Origin: DATNIC01 sp035604635
GTDB lineage: Bacteria > Vulcanimicrobiota > Vulcanimicrobiia > Vulcanimicrobiales > Vulcanimicrobiaceae
Length of the DNA: 22,453 bases
Reading direction: 5' to 3'
NCBI GenBank assembly: GCA_035604635.1
Contig: DATNIC010000138.1
Span: 1-22,453 of the forward strand
This document shows positions 1 to 6,259 of the stretch, in pieces. Each line of letters opens with the position of its first letter. Position 1 is the stretch's first letter. Below the pieces are notes generated by a model, which did not search any database, had not been told where the DNA came from, and saw nothing but the letters and a program-made list of their open reading frames with translations. The position numbers and the translations under genes are program-made.

Positions 1-81
1 GTCCGAGCCTCCTGCACGGGCTCCAACCGGCCGCCCGCCAGGCATGATTTGTGCTTTTAGGGGCCTTTCAGAGAAAAACAA

Positions 82-98
82 GATACTACCGGAATATC
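82..98. promoter_or_regulatory. Candidate operator upstream of sufB
   Basis: A 17-bp imperfect palindrome (GATA...TATC arms with further matching positions inside, 12 of 16 non-central positions symmetric) ends directly before the TTGACT -35 box of the sufB promoter. Fe-S assembly operons are commonly controlled by Rrf2-family regulators (IscR, SufR, RirA) that bind AT-rich palindromes near the promoter. The position fits such a site, but I cannot match it to a specific regulator. Confidence 0.35.
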
Positions 99-127
99 TT
101 GACTATGATGGGGTGAGGGGGTACGCT
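99..127 (+). promoter_or_regulatory. sufB promoter (TTGACT-N17-TACGCT)
   Basis: A near-consensus -35 (TTGACT, 99-104) is followed after 17 bp by TACGCT (122-127). The sufB ATG begins 7 nt after this -10, so transcription would start at or next to the start codon, giving a leaderless or nearly leaderless mRNA. The GAGAGGG between them could also be read as a weak ribosome-binding site on a transcript from a more upstream promoter. Confidence 0.5.
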
Positions 128-134
128 GAGAGGG

Positions 135-1556
135 ATGGCAACTGAGCTGAAAACTCCGGGGGCGGACCTTTCCGAGGATTACCGTCACGGGTTCCATGAC
201 TCCGAAGAGAGCTATGTCTTTAAGTCCGCTAAGGGGCTGAATCGCGAGATCGTCGAGCGGATCTCGTCGATGAAGAGCGAGCCGGAGTGGATGCTTGCGT
301 TTCGGCTCAAAGCCCTGGAGCTGTTTCGCGCGAAGCCGATGCCGGCATGGGGCGACTTGGCCGCGCTCTCCGAGATCGATTTCGACGATATTCACTATTT
401 CGTGAAGTCGACCGAGGGGACCGAGAAGTCGTGGGACGACGTTCCGGACGACATCAAGCGGACGTTCGACCGGTTGGGGATTCCGGAGGCGGAACGCAAG
501 TTTCTCTCGGGCGTTTCCGCGCAGTACGAGTCTGAGGTCGTCTATCACTCGATCCGCGAGGATCTGGAAAAAGACGGCGTCCTCTTCTGCGACATGGACA
601 CCGCTCTGCGCGAGCATCCGGAGATCGTCAAGAAGTACTTCGCGACCATCATCCCGCCGGGCGACAACAAGTTTGCCGCGCTCAACTCGGCGGTGTGGTC
701 GGGCGGATCGTTCGTTTACGTTCCGCCGGGTGTCGAAGTCAAGACGCCGCTGCAGGCTTATTTCCGCATCAATACCGAGAACATGGGCCAGTTCGAGCGC
801 ACCTTGATCATCGCGGACAAGGGCTCGAAAGTGCATTATATCGAGGGCTGCACGGCACCGCAATTCTCGACGAGCTCGCTGCACAGCGCGGTCGTCGAGT
901 TGATCGCGATGGAAGGCGCCTCGATCCGGTATACGACGATCCAGAACTGGTACCGCAACATCTTCAACCTGGTCACCAAGCGTGCGGTCGCGTACAAGAA
1001 TGCGACGGTCGAGTGGGTCGACGGTAATATCGGCTCGCGCCTGACGATGAAGTATCCGGCCATCTATTTGATGGGTGAAGGGGCGCGCGGCGAGATCCTT
1101 TCGGCTGCGTTCTCGGGCGAGGGCCAGCATCAGGACGCCGGCGCGAAGGTTATCCATGCCGCGCCGAACACGACGTCGGTCGTCACCAACAAATCGGTCT
1201 CCGCGCACGGCGGCAAGACGACCTACCGCGGCCTGGTTGAGATCTATCCGGGCGCGATCGGCGCCAAGACGCGCGTGAAGTGCGATGCACTCATCATGGA
1301 CGAAAAGTCGGCCAGCGACACGAAGCCGACGATGAAGATCCACGAGCAGCAGTCGACCGTCGAGCACGAAGCCAGCGTTTCGAAGATCGGCGAAGAGCAG
1401 ATGTTCTACGCGATGTCGCGCGGTTTGTCCGAGGCGGATGCGACCGCGATGATCGTCAACGGCTTCTTCGACTTTTTCGTCAAGGAATTGCCGATGGAAT
1501 ATGCCGTCGAGCTCAACCGGCTGATCAAGATGGAAATGGAAGGCGCTGTTGGCTGA
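135..1556 (+). CDS. sufB: Fe-S cluster assembly scaffold protein SufB
   Basis: SufB is the scaffold subunit of the SUF complex (SufBCD), on which nascent [Fe-S] clusters are built in the cytoplasm using sulfur delivered from SufS. The 473-residue product has family-typical length and the beta-helix core (for example GSFVYVPPGVEV and the GEGQHQDAGAKVIH region). The cysteine equivalent to E. coli Cys405 is present (Cys383 in VKCDALIMDEKS), as is the glutamate equivalent to Glu434 (Glu412 in VEHEAS), and the C-terminus (MIVNGFFDFF...ELPMEYAVELNRL) is classic. The ATG lies just downstream of a good promoter. It overlaps the next gene, a Rieske ferredoxin, so the two are co-transcribed. sufC, sufD and sufS are not in the window: they may lie upstream of position 1 or elsewhere. 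Confidence 0.96.
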   Translation: MATELKTPGADLSEDYRHGFHDSEESYVFKSAKGLNREIVERISSMKSEPEWMLAFRLKALELFRAKPMPAWGDLAALSEIDFDDIHYFVKSTEGTEKSWDDVPDDIKRTFDRLGIPEAERKFLSGVSAQYESEVVYHSIREDLEKDGVLFCDMDTALREHPEIVKKYFATIIPPGDNKFAALNSAVWSGGSFVYVPPGVEVKTPLQAYFRINTENMGQFERTLIIADKGSKVHYIEGCTAPQFSTSSLHSAVVELIAMEGASIRYTTIQNWYRNIFNLVTKRAVAYKNATVEWVDGNIGSRLTMKYPAIYLMGEGARGEILSAAFSGEGQHQDAGAKVIHAAPNTTSVVTNKSVSAHGGKTTYRGLVEIYPGAIGAKTRVKCDALIMDEKSASDTKPTMKIHEQQSTVEHEASVSKIGEEQMFYAMSRGLSEADATAMIVNGFFDFFVKELPMEYAVELNRLIKMEMEGAVG

Positions 1557-1857
1557 CGGCCAAGCAGTCGCCAAAATGAACGAAGTCGCGCCGGGTACCA
1601 CCCGGCGCGTCGTCGTTGACGGCGTTGAAGTTCTCTTGTGCAACGTCGAGGGCCGCATCTACGCAGTCGAAGACGTCTGCACGCACGACGGCGCACCGCT
1701 CGATCAAGGTGAACTAGATGGGAAATGCATCGTCTGTCCGCGGCACGGCGCAACGTTCGACGTGACGACCGGCGCCGCTCTGACGCTCCCCGCGGTACTG
1801 CCGGTTACGACGTATCCCGTCCGCATTGAGGATGACGGCATCTACGTCGACCTCTAA
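1549..1857 (+). CDS. Rieske-type [2Fe-2S] ferredoxin associated with SUF
   Basis: A 102-residue soluble Rieske protein. Both cluster-binding boxes are present: Cys44-Thr-His46 (CTHDGAPL) and Cys63-Pro-Arg-His66 (CPRHG). The small single-domain size with no membrane anchor matches bacterial NirD/BphF-like Rieske ferredoxins, which are often encoded in suf operons and supply electrons. The TTG start at 1549 overlaps the last codons of sufB and has a GGAAGG-like ribosome-binding site inside sufB. An alternative ATG at 1576 has no such site. Coupling to sufB suggests a role in cluster assembly or as an early cluster recipient. That role is inference; the Rieske assignment is firm. Confidence 0.92.
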   Translation: MADGQAVAKMNEVAPGTTRRVVVDGVEVLLCNVEGRIYAVEDVCTHDGAPLDQGELDGKCIVCPRHGATFDVTTGAALTLPAVLPVTTYPVRIEDDGIYVDL

Positions 1858-1867
1858 GAAACCTCGA

Positions 1868-1909
1868 CACGTGCACAATTATGCGACGCATCATTGGCCA
1901 CGTGCACAA
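1868..1909. repeat. Tandem direct repeat CACGTGCACAA, 31 bp apart
   Basis: The 11-mer CACGTGCACAA occurs at 1868-1878 and again at 1899-1909. Each copy contains the palindrome GTGCAC. The 31-bp period is about three helical turns, so both copies face the same side of the DNA, as expected for a cooperatively bound regulator. The repeats lie in the spacer after the Rieske gene and upstream of the gene at 1991. Confidence 0.6.
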
Positions 1910-1914
1910 GGATG

Positions 1915-1923
1915 TGTGGATAA
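1915..1923 (-). promoter_or_regulatory. Consensus DnaA box
   Basis: TGTGGATAA on the plus strand is the exact complement of the consensus DnaA box TTATCCACA. It lies 6 bp after the second copy of the tandem repeat in a non-coding spacer. A single box does not make an origin, so a DnaA-responsive promoter element or a chance match are the alternatives. Confidence 0.4.
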
Positions 1924-1938
1924 GTCTGCTGCGCTCGC

Positions 1939-1957
1939 CTTTAGCAAAGGGCTAAAG
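1939..1957 (+). terminator. Weak hairpin, possible terminator of sufB-Rieske
   Basis: Perfect 7-bp stem CTTTAGC/GCTAAAG with loop AAAGG, followed at some distance by T-rich sequence (ATTTAACCTCCTTTTG). The stem is AT-rich and there is no immediate U-tract, so termination would be weak. It could equally be a protein-binding palindrome for the downstream gene. Confidence 0.35.
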
Positions 1958-1978
1958 CAGATTTAACCTCCTTTTGTG

Positions 1979-1984
1979 TACAAT
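1979..1984 (+). promoter_or_regulatory. -10-like TACAAT 6 nt before the start codon
   Basis: TACAAT ends exactly 6 nt before the ATG at 1991, the geometry expected of a leaderless promoter. There is no recognisable -35 box 16-19 bp upstream and no Shine-Dalgarno sequence before the ATG. Confidence 0.4.
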
Positions 1985-1990
1985 GAGCGC

Positions 1991-2770
1991 ATGGTCAGGT
2001 TACTCATGTGCTCGCCGCCTTCGATTGTGACTCGTTCTTCCACGGCCATGCGGCAGTGGGAGCGGCTCGTCGAACTTCTCGGCGTTGCAGGCGAGGTATC
2101 CATTGAATGCATTGACTCGCAGGCAAGCAGCCTCGACCAAGCCTCTACCGCCGATACCGCGCTGATCTGCGGCAACTTGGCTGTTATGAGCAGTTCGCGG
2201 GACCGCACCGAACAGGCCGTTTACCGCTCTTGGCTCGCCGCGCGCGGTTATGCGACGACGGCGCTGACCCAGACGCCGTTCGCAGGCGCTGCCGATGCTC
2301 TATTCGACCGCGTCCGGCCTTACTTGTACGTCGGCTATGGTCAGCGGACCGAGCGCGCGGCGGCGATCGCGCTCGCCGAGCTCACGGATGCGCGCGTCAT
2401 CCCCGTACGGCTGACCGACGGACGTTTTCGGCACTTGACGAGCGCGCTCTGCCCGCTGGGCAGCGGCCATGTCATGTACTATCCCGACGCTTTCTCGCCG
2501 CAGAGTCAACGCTTGATCCGTACGGCGATTGAAGCGGACTGGCTGATCGAGCTTTCGGCCGAAGATGCGCTGGCCTTCGCATGCTGCCCGATCGAGATCG
2601 ACGATGCCCTCGTCGTCGGCGAAATCACGCGCCAGCTCCGGTCGCGACTGCAATTCGCCGGGTACCGGGTTTTTTCGACGGACCTCTCCGAGTTCGGGCT
2701 CACCGGGGCCTCGCCGCGGACGCTTGCCCTGCGGCTCGATGATGGCCCGGCAGCCGGCGTGGCGGCATAA
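1991..2770 (+). CDS. DDAH/amidinotransferase-fold protein lacking catalytic residues
   Basis: The 259-residue product has the pattern of dimethylarginine dimethylaminohydrolase-like proteins of the guanidine-modifying (pentein) superfamily: DALFDR...YVGYGQRTERAA at 102-123, VIPVRLTDGRFRHL at 137-149, CPLGSGHVMYYPDAF at 154-168 and a C-terminal YRVFSTDLSEF...LALRLDD segment. In active family members the first region reads FEGxGD, the second HLD and the C-terminal segment carries a nucleophilic cysteine before L(T/A)LRL. Here they read FAGAAD (97-102), HLT (148-150) and Thr244. The general-base His148 is kept, but the nucleophile and two acidic residues are lost. I infer a non-hydrolytic or changed-function homologue. 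The ATG at 1991 is preferred over GTG 1976, which lies inside the -10 element. Confidence 0.7.
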   Translation: MVRLLMCSPPSIVTRSSTAMRQWERLVELLGVAGEVSIECIDSQASSLDQASTADTALICGNLAVMSSSRDRTEQAVYRSWLAARGYATTALTQTPFAGAADALFDRVRPYLYVGYGQRTERAAAIALAELTDARVIPVRLTDGRFRHLTSALCPLGSGHVMYYPDAFSPQSQRLIRTAIEADWLIELSAEDALAFACCPIEIDDALVVGEITRQLRSRLQFAGYRVFSTDLSEFGLTGASPRTLALRLDDGPAAGVAA

Positions 2771-2777
2771 CCGCACG

Positions 2778-2807
2778 TTGACTCCCGGCTTGCGCCGGTG
2801 GTAAACT
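2778..2807 (+). promoter_or_regulatory. rplU promoter (TTGACT-N18-TAAACT)
   Basis: TTGACT at 2778-2783 and TAAACT at 2802-2807 are separated by 18 bp. The rplU ATG follows 9 nt after the -10, so the 5' leader is at most a few nucleotides. No Shine-Dalgarno sequence is evident before the ATG. Confidence 0.6.
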
Positions 2808-2816
2808 TCCCAGGTT

Positions 2817-3134
2817 ATGTACGCGGTTATTGAGACCGGCGGGAAGCAGTTCGTCGTCTCTGAAGGCGACGTGATCAGGACCGATCTCGTCGATCTCGAG
2901 GTCGGAGCCGATGTGGTCTTCGACCGGGTGATCCTCGCGAGCAAGGCCGCCGGAGCGGTCGCGGTCGGGAACCCCGCCATCGACGGCGCGAAGGTTCAGG
3001 GCACCGTCGTCCGCCAGGCCAAAGATCGCAAGATCCTCGTCTTCAAGTACAAGCCCAAGAAGCGCGTACGCAAACTCTTCGGCCACCGCCAGCGGTTCGC
3101 CGAAGTAAAAATCACGAAGATCGATCTCCCCTAG
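2817..3134 (+). CDS. rplU: 50S ribosomal protein bL21
   Basis: A 105-residue protein of family-typical length that binds 23S rRNA in the large subunit. The N-terminus (MYAVIETGGKQFVVSEGDVI) is diagnostic, as is the basic KDRKILVFKYKPKKRVRKLFGHRQRFAEVKITKI segment containing the conserved L21 signature. It is followed after 5 nt by prp, as in Firmicutes-type rplU-prp-rpmA clusters, but rpmA does not follow here. A clean promoter lies immediately upstream. Confidence 0.97.
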   Translation: MYAVIETGGKQFVVSEGDVIRTDLVDLEVGADVVFDRVILASKAAGAVAVGNPAIDGAKVQGTVVRQAKDRKILVFKYKPKKRVRKLFGHRQRFAEVKITKIDLP

Positions 3135-3139
3135 CGGGG

Positions 3140-3484
3140 ATGCTCGAAGTCCGTTTTCGCCGGGACAGCCAAGGCCGGCTTTCGTCCCTGCATGCGTCCG
3201 GACACGCGGATTGGGCTGAAGAGGATACCGACGTGGTATGCGCCGCGGTCGCTGCCCTTTTGCAAGGCGCATGGCTGGGGCTCAAGGAGCACGCACACGT
3301 CGATGTCCAGGCGAAGCGTTCCAAAGGCGAGCTTGCGCTCCGTTGGCCGAAAGCGGAACGGGGGCGGGCCGACGTCGAGGCGATCCTCGCGACGGCCGAG
3401 CTCGCGGTCGCGCAGATTGCCCTCCAGTACGGCGACCACGTCCGGTGTTCGCGTGAGGCGGAAACGGACGACGACTCATCGTAG
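3140..3484 (+). CDS. prp: Ribosomal processing cysteine protease Prp (YsxB family)
   Basis: A 114-residue protein with the Prp catalytic pair: His22 in SGHADWAEED and Cys34 in DTDVVCAAVAAL, spaced as in YsxB proteins. In Firmicutes and related phyla Prp removes a short N-terminal extension from ribosomal protein L27 before ribosome assembly. The ATG is 5 nt after rplU, with GGGG just upstream. Prp normally sits between rplU and rpmA. Here the next gene encodes an unrelated small membrane protein, so its presumed substrate is encoded elsewhere. The C-terminal tail is acidic (ETDDDSS). Confidence 0.88.
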   Translation: MLEVRFRRDSQGRLSSLHASGHADWAEEDTDVVCAAVAALLQGAWLGLKEHAHVDVQAKRSKGELALRWPKAERGRADVEAILATAELAVAQIALQYGDHVRCSREAETDDDSS

Positions 3485-3492
3485 CATCCGGT

Positions 3493-3726
3493 GTGATGAC
3501 AAACGATAAGGCGACTCCGCGCTCCGCTTCGGGCGGCGAAAATCAGAGCGGTTCGAGCGAAGCAGGCAGGACGCTTCTCATCGGGATCTTGGGCGGGCTG
3601 GTCTCGGCAGCGGGTTATCTCGTCTATCAACGACTCCCCGACGAGCAAAAGGAGCGGATCAATAAACAGGTCCGCGCCACGGTCGAGAGTCGGCTGAGCG
3701 AAATCCGCCAGAACTTCAATATTTAG
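3493..3726 (+). CDS. Small single-pass membrane protein, unknown function
   Basis: A 77-residue protein with a hydrophilic Ser/Gly-rich N-terminus (1-25), one predicted membrane helix (about 27-46, TLLIGILGGLVSAAGYLVY) and a charged helical C-terminus (DEQKERINKQVRATVESRLSEIRQNF) that looks amphipathic or coiled. I do not recognise the family. The frame starts with GTG at 3493 directly followed by ATG at 3496, and either could be used. It occupies the position where rpmA (L27) is normally found after rplU-prp. Confidence 0.7.
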   Translation: MMTNDKATPRSASGGENQSGSSEAGRTLLIGILGGLVSAAGYLVYQRLPDEQKERINKQVRATVESRLSEIRQNFNI

Positions 3727-3754
3727 CTGAGCCGGCTCGGCCGCGGGCACTGGC

Positions 3755-4294
3755 GTGAGCGTGCGCTCATCGCTTGTGTTTTGCGTGGCTGCCGTTCTCT
3801 TCGCTCTCCCTGTACGCGCGCCGGCAGGCGACCTCTACGGAGCGTACGCGCGCGCCCTGCAGTACTTCGACCCGGCGCTTTCCGCCACGCAAAGTAAGCG
3901 GCTCGCGATGCGCGCCATCGCGGAAGCCGACGCGTTCGCCCTCGATGCGCGGCTGGTCGTCGCCCTGGTCGCCGTCGAGTCGGGCTGGAACCCGGCCGCG
4001 GTCTCGCCCGCGGGGGCACGCGGGCTGGGACAACTCATGCCGCAGACCGCTCGCGACCTCAACGTCGATCCGGCCGACCCTGCCGCCAACCTCCACGGCG
4101 CCGTCCGCTATCTGCGCGCACTGCTCGACCGCTATGCGGCCCTAGGTCTGCAAGAGCGCTACGAGCGAGCTCTTGGCGCTTACAACGCCGGCTCCGCGGC
4201 GGTCGACCGGTACGGATCCGTCCCGCCGTATCCCGAAACGCAAGCCTACGTCCACAAGGTCATCGGTTTGTGGCGTAGACTCGCAGGTCTCTAA
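3755..4294 (+). CDS. Secreted lytic transglycosylase (SLT domain)
   Basis: A 179-residue exported muramidase-type enzyme that cleaves the MurNAc-GlcNAc bond of peptidoglycan to give 1,6-anhydroMurNAc ends. An N-terminal signal peptide spans about 1-24 (SSLVFCVAAVLFALPVRAPAG). The SLT domain fills the rest: catalytic Glu75 in VESGWNP, GARGLGQLMPQTA at about 87-99 and ALGAYNAGSAAVDRYG near 145-160, with PYPETQAYVHKV ending the domain. These are the classic Slt70/MltE motifs I-III. The start is GTG; no strong ribosome-binding site is visible, so the N-terminus is slightly uncertain. It is tail-to-tail with the TatA/B-like gene with only 2 bp between stop codons. Confidence 0.93.
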   Translation: MSVRSSLVFCVAAVLFALPVRAPAGDLYGAYARALQYFDPALSATQSKRLAMRAIAEADAFALDARLVVALVAVESGWNPAAVSPAGARGLGQLMPQTARDLNVDPADPAANLHGAVRYLRALLDRYAALGLQERYERALGAYNAGSAAVDRYGSVPPYPETQAYVHKVIGLWRRLAGL

Positions 4295-4296
4295 GC

Positions 4297-4611
4297 CTAC
4301 TCGACGCGGTATTCGGGCTCGCGCTTGAGTTGCGGAAGGGGAGCCGCGGCCGGCTCGGGCGGATCCTCAACCGCTCGCTCGGGCACCGCCTCGAGGGCGT
4401 GCGGGGTCGCCGCTTCAGCAGTACCGTAGTGCGGCTTCGGCGGCTCGAAGTCGTCGGCGGCGCGCTCCATCTCGCGAATGAACGACTGCGACGTGTTCTG
4501 GACGTCCCGCATCACGTGGCCGACCTTGCGGGCCACTTTCGGGAGCTGATCGGGACCGAAAAGCATCAGCGCGAGCGCACCGATGATCGCCATGTCGGGG
4601 ACGGATATCAT
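4297..4611 (-). CDS. TatA/TatB-family twin-arginine translocase subunit
   Basis: A 104-residue protein with a short N-terminal membrane helix (about residues 6-18, DMAIIGALALMLFG), the FGP hinge, then an amphipathic helix (DQLPKVARKVGHVMRDVQNTSQSFIREMERA) and a Pro/Glu/Ala-rich soluble tail. This is the standard TatA/TatB layout. The GP after the helix and the long tail lean towards TatB, but in minimal systems one TatA does both jobs. Tat exports folded proteins, and a likely Tat substrate (the amidohydrolase at 17705-19147) lies in this window. Its ATG overlaps that of the divergent gene on the plus strand. Confidence 0.88.
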   Translation of the reverse strand: MISVPDMAIIGALALMLFGPDQLPKVARKVGHVMRDVQNTSQSFIREMERAADDFEPPKPHYGTAEAATPHALEAVPERAVEDPPEPAAAPLPQLKREPEYRVE

Positions 4612-5170
4612 GAGAGCAGGGCTTCATTCGCGGCCCGTACAACTGGACCCGTCCGCCCCTCTCGCTCCCGAAGGCTGGCATCGGCGGTTGAAGATCATTT
4701 ACACCCGCGGCAACCGTACGGAAACCTTAGCCTCGATAGCAACGCTACGAAAAATACTCAACCGTTTCGTAGCGCACCGCGTGTTTTATGAGGTCTCCAG
4801 CCGCAACAAGCGCGGCCACGAGTTCTTCTCGACGAAGAACACGTTCGTCGTCGGGACGATCGAAATCGTCAACCGCGACTACTTGACGATCACGATTTTC
4901 GACGCGCACAACTCGGCGCATTCGATCGAGATTCTCAATCCGGCGGCGATGCGAATTTACGACGAAACCCTGGGCAAGGGTTTCGCCGTTTCGTTTTTGA
5001 GCGAAGCGCCGGGCGGCGTCGAATCGCGCTGCTACCTGCGCGACGAAGGCGAGGAAGGCGAAGGGATCAAGGAGCGCTGCGCGCTCGAGAAGATCACGCT
5101 ACCCCAGCTCTTCGAGTACCTCGAAGAGATTACGCACGTCGACGCCGTCGCCGACTCACCCAAGCAGTAA
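4610..5170 (+). CDS. Unknown conserved-looking protein
   Basis: I do not recognise this protein. The reading frame is open from 4583. ATG 4610 is listed because it avoids most overlap with the divergent tatA/B-like gene, but TTG 4688 is an alternative that would remove a poorly structured N-terminus. From about residue 27 onward it alternates basic and beta-rich segments (FSTKNTFVVGTIEIVNRDYLTITIFDAH), then an acidic loop (DEGEEGEGIKERC) and a helical LPQLFEYLEEI C-terminus. There is no signal peptide or membrane helix, so it is probably cytoplasmic. Its 3' end overlaps the TPR gene on the other strand by 41 bp. Confidence 0.7.
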   Translation: MRAGLHSRPVQLDPSAPLAPEGWHRRLKIIYTRGNRTETLASIATLRKILNRFVAHRVFYEVSSRNKRGHEFFSTKNTFVVGTIEIVNRDYLTITIFDAHNSAHSIEILNPAAMRIYDETLGKGFAVSFLSEAPGGVESRCYLRDEGEEGEGIKERCALEKITLPQLFEYLEEITHVDAVADSPKQ

Positions 5171-5486
5171 TCTCCAGCCGGGTGGCGCGCCGCAGGTGCC
5201 GAACCGATGCGGCACGGTCGCCCCGGCGCCGCAGAGCGACGCCGAGATTATGATGCGCCGGCGCGTAGCGGTCGTCCAGGCGCAGCGCAGCCTCGTAGTG
5301 GACGATCGCCTCGTCGACCGCGCCGTCTTCGAGCAGCATGTTGCCCACGTTCACGATCGTGCGAACGGACCGTTCGTCCAAAACCAGCGCGTCGGCAAGC
5401 AACGCAACCGCGCTCTCTCGCTGGCCCGCCCGGATCGCCTCGATCGCCCGATCGTTGAGGACGCTGACGGGATCGTCGTCGAACAT
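5130..5486 (-). CDS. Small tetratricopeptide-repeat protein
   Basis: A 118-residue protein made of about three TPR helical pairs: NDRAIEAIRAGQRESAVALLADALVLD, VRTIVNVGNMLLEDGAVDEAIVHYEAALRLD and APAHHNLGVALRRRGDRAASVRHLRRATRLE, with the conserved small/aromatic residues at TPR positions. TPRs mediate protein-protein contacts; the partner is unknown. It ends in an arginine-rich tail (SRRRRRRA). The ATG is only 14 bp from the divergent trmD ATG, so both promoters must reach into the neighbouring coding sequence. The 3' end overlaps the preceding plus-strand gene. Confidence 0.85.
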   Translation of the reverse strand: MFDDDPVSVLNDRAIEAIRAGQRESAVALLADALVLDERSVRTIVNVGNMLLEDGAVDEAIVHYEAALRLDDRYAPAHHNLGVALRRRGDRAASVRHLRRATRLEITAWVSRRRRRRA

Positions 5487-5500
5487 AGTCGGGAAACGTT

Positions 5501-6175
5501 ATGCTAATCGTCGATGTCCTCACCTTGTTTCCCGAGATGTTCGCTCCGTTCATCGGGCTCTCGATTGGCGGACGCGCGCAGGAGCGTGGTCTCGTCGATA
5601 TACGCTTGCATCATATTCTCGATGCACTCGATCCGGGGGAGCGCGCCGACGACGCGGCCTACGGCGGCGGTCCGGGGATGGTCATGCGGCTTGCGCCGCT
5701 TGCGCGGATCCTCGACACGATCTTCGCCCAGGCGCCGGACGGCGAGCGCCGGTCGATCATCCTGACGTCGCCGGCGGGAAGGCCGTTCGTCCAGGCCGAT
5801 GCGGAGCGTTTCGCCGGTCTAGGGCGCTTGGTGGTCCTGTGCGGGCATTACGAGGGGATCGACGATCGCATTCACGAGCTCTATCCGCTCGAGGAGCTTT
5901 CACTCGGGGATTTCGTCCTGACGGGCGGCGAGATTCCGGCGCTGGCCCTCATCGACGCGACGATCAGGCTGATCCCGGGCGCGGTCAACGCCGAGTCGCT
6001 CGGCGCCGAGTCCTTCGGGCCGGACGGGCTCGATTACCCGAGCTTCACCAGGCCTGCGACCTTTCGCGGCATCGACGTCCCCGAGGTCCTCCTCTCGGGC
6101 GACCACCGCAAAATCGCCGAATGGCGTCGCCAGCAGGCTCGCGACCGAACGGCGAGCCGCCGCCCCGATTTATAG
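5501..6175 (+). CDS. trmD: tRNA (guanine-N1-)-methyltransferase TrmD
   Basis: TrmD methylates N1 of G37 in tRNAs reading CNN codons using S-adenosylmethionine, preventing +1 frameshifts. The trefoil-knot SPOUT motifs are all visible in the 224-residue product: GGGPGM (55-60), LCGHYEGIDDR (about 113-123), SLGDFVLTGGE (about 134-144) and the interdomain loop with LDYPSFTRP. The C-terminal domain ends with LLSGDHRKIAEWRRQQARDRTASRRPDL. The protein stops right after RRPDL, slightly shorter than E. coli TrmD. It heads the classic trmD-rplS pair, but rimM and rpsP are not upstream. Confidence 0.97.
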   Translation: MLIVDVLTLFPEMFAPFIGLSIGGRAQERGLVDIRLHHILDALDPGERADDAAYGGGPGMVMRLAPLARILDTIFAQAPDGERRSIILTSPAGRPFVQADAERFAGLGRLVVLCGHYEGIDDRIHELYPLEELSLGDFVLTGGEIPALALIDATIRLIPGAVNAESLGAESFGPDGLDYPSFTRPATFRGIDVPEVLLSGDHRKIAEWRRQQARDRTASRRPDL

Positions 6176-6200
6176 GACTTCGCCGGGTGGCCCCCCGACA

Positions 6201-6230
6201 TTGCGCCCCTAGATGCGCCCGTGCTACAAT
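6201..6230 (+). promoter_or_regulatory. rplS promoter (TTGCGC-N18-TACAAT)
   Basis: TACAAT at 6225-6230 lies in a GTGCTACAAT context, 18 bp after a TTGCGC -35-like element (6201-6206). Predicted transcription starts near 6237, giving rplS a leader of about 50 nt. This would allow rplS and the following genes to be transcribed independently of trmD. Confidence 0.55.
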
Positions 6231-6239
6231 CTGCGGGTT

Positions 6240-6259
6240 GCCCCGACGAGGGGCTTTTT
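6240..6259 (+). terminator. Hairpin with U-tract in the rplS leader
   Basis: Perfect 5-bp GC stem GCCCC/GGGGC, loop GACGA, followed directly by five T residues: an intrinsic-terminator shape. It starts only a few nucleotides after the predicted rplS transcription start. It is therefore too close to terminate that transcript efficiently but well placed to stop trmD read-through or to act as a leader hairpin. Confidence 0.55.

Noticed and set aside
57..1658. Long minus-strand open frame (533 codons) over sufB
   Set aside because: It is antisense to a clear SufB gene, and its Arg/Asp/Leu-rich translation is typical of antisense frames in GC-rich DNA and resembles no protein family.
1966..1974. 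ACCTCCTTT, identical to the 16S rRNA 3' anti-Shine-Dalgarno sequence
   Set aside because: On the minus strand it would be a strong ribosome-binding site, but no start codon with a credible frame follows it; no other rRNA sequence is nearby.
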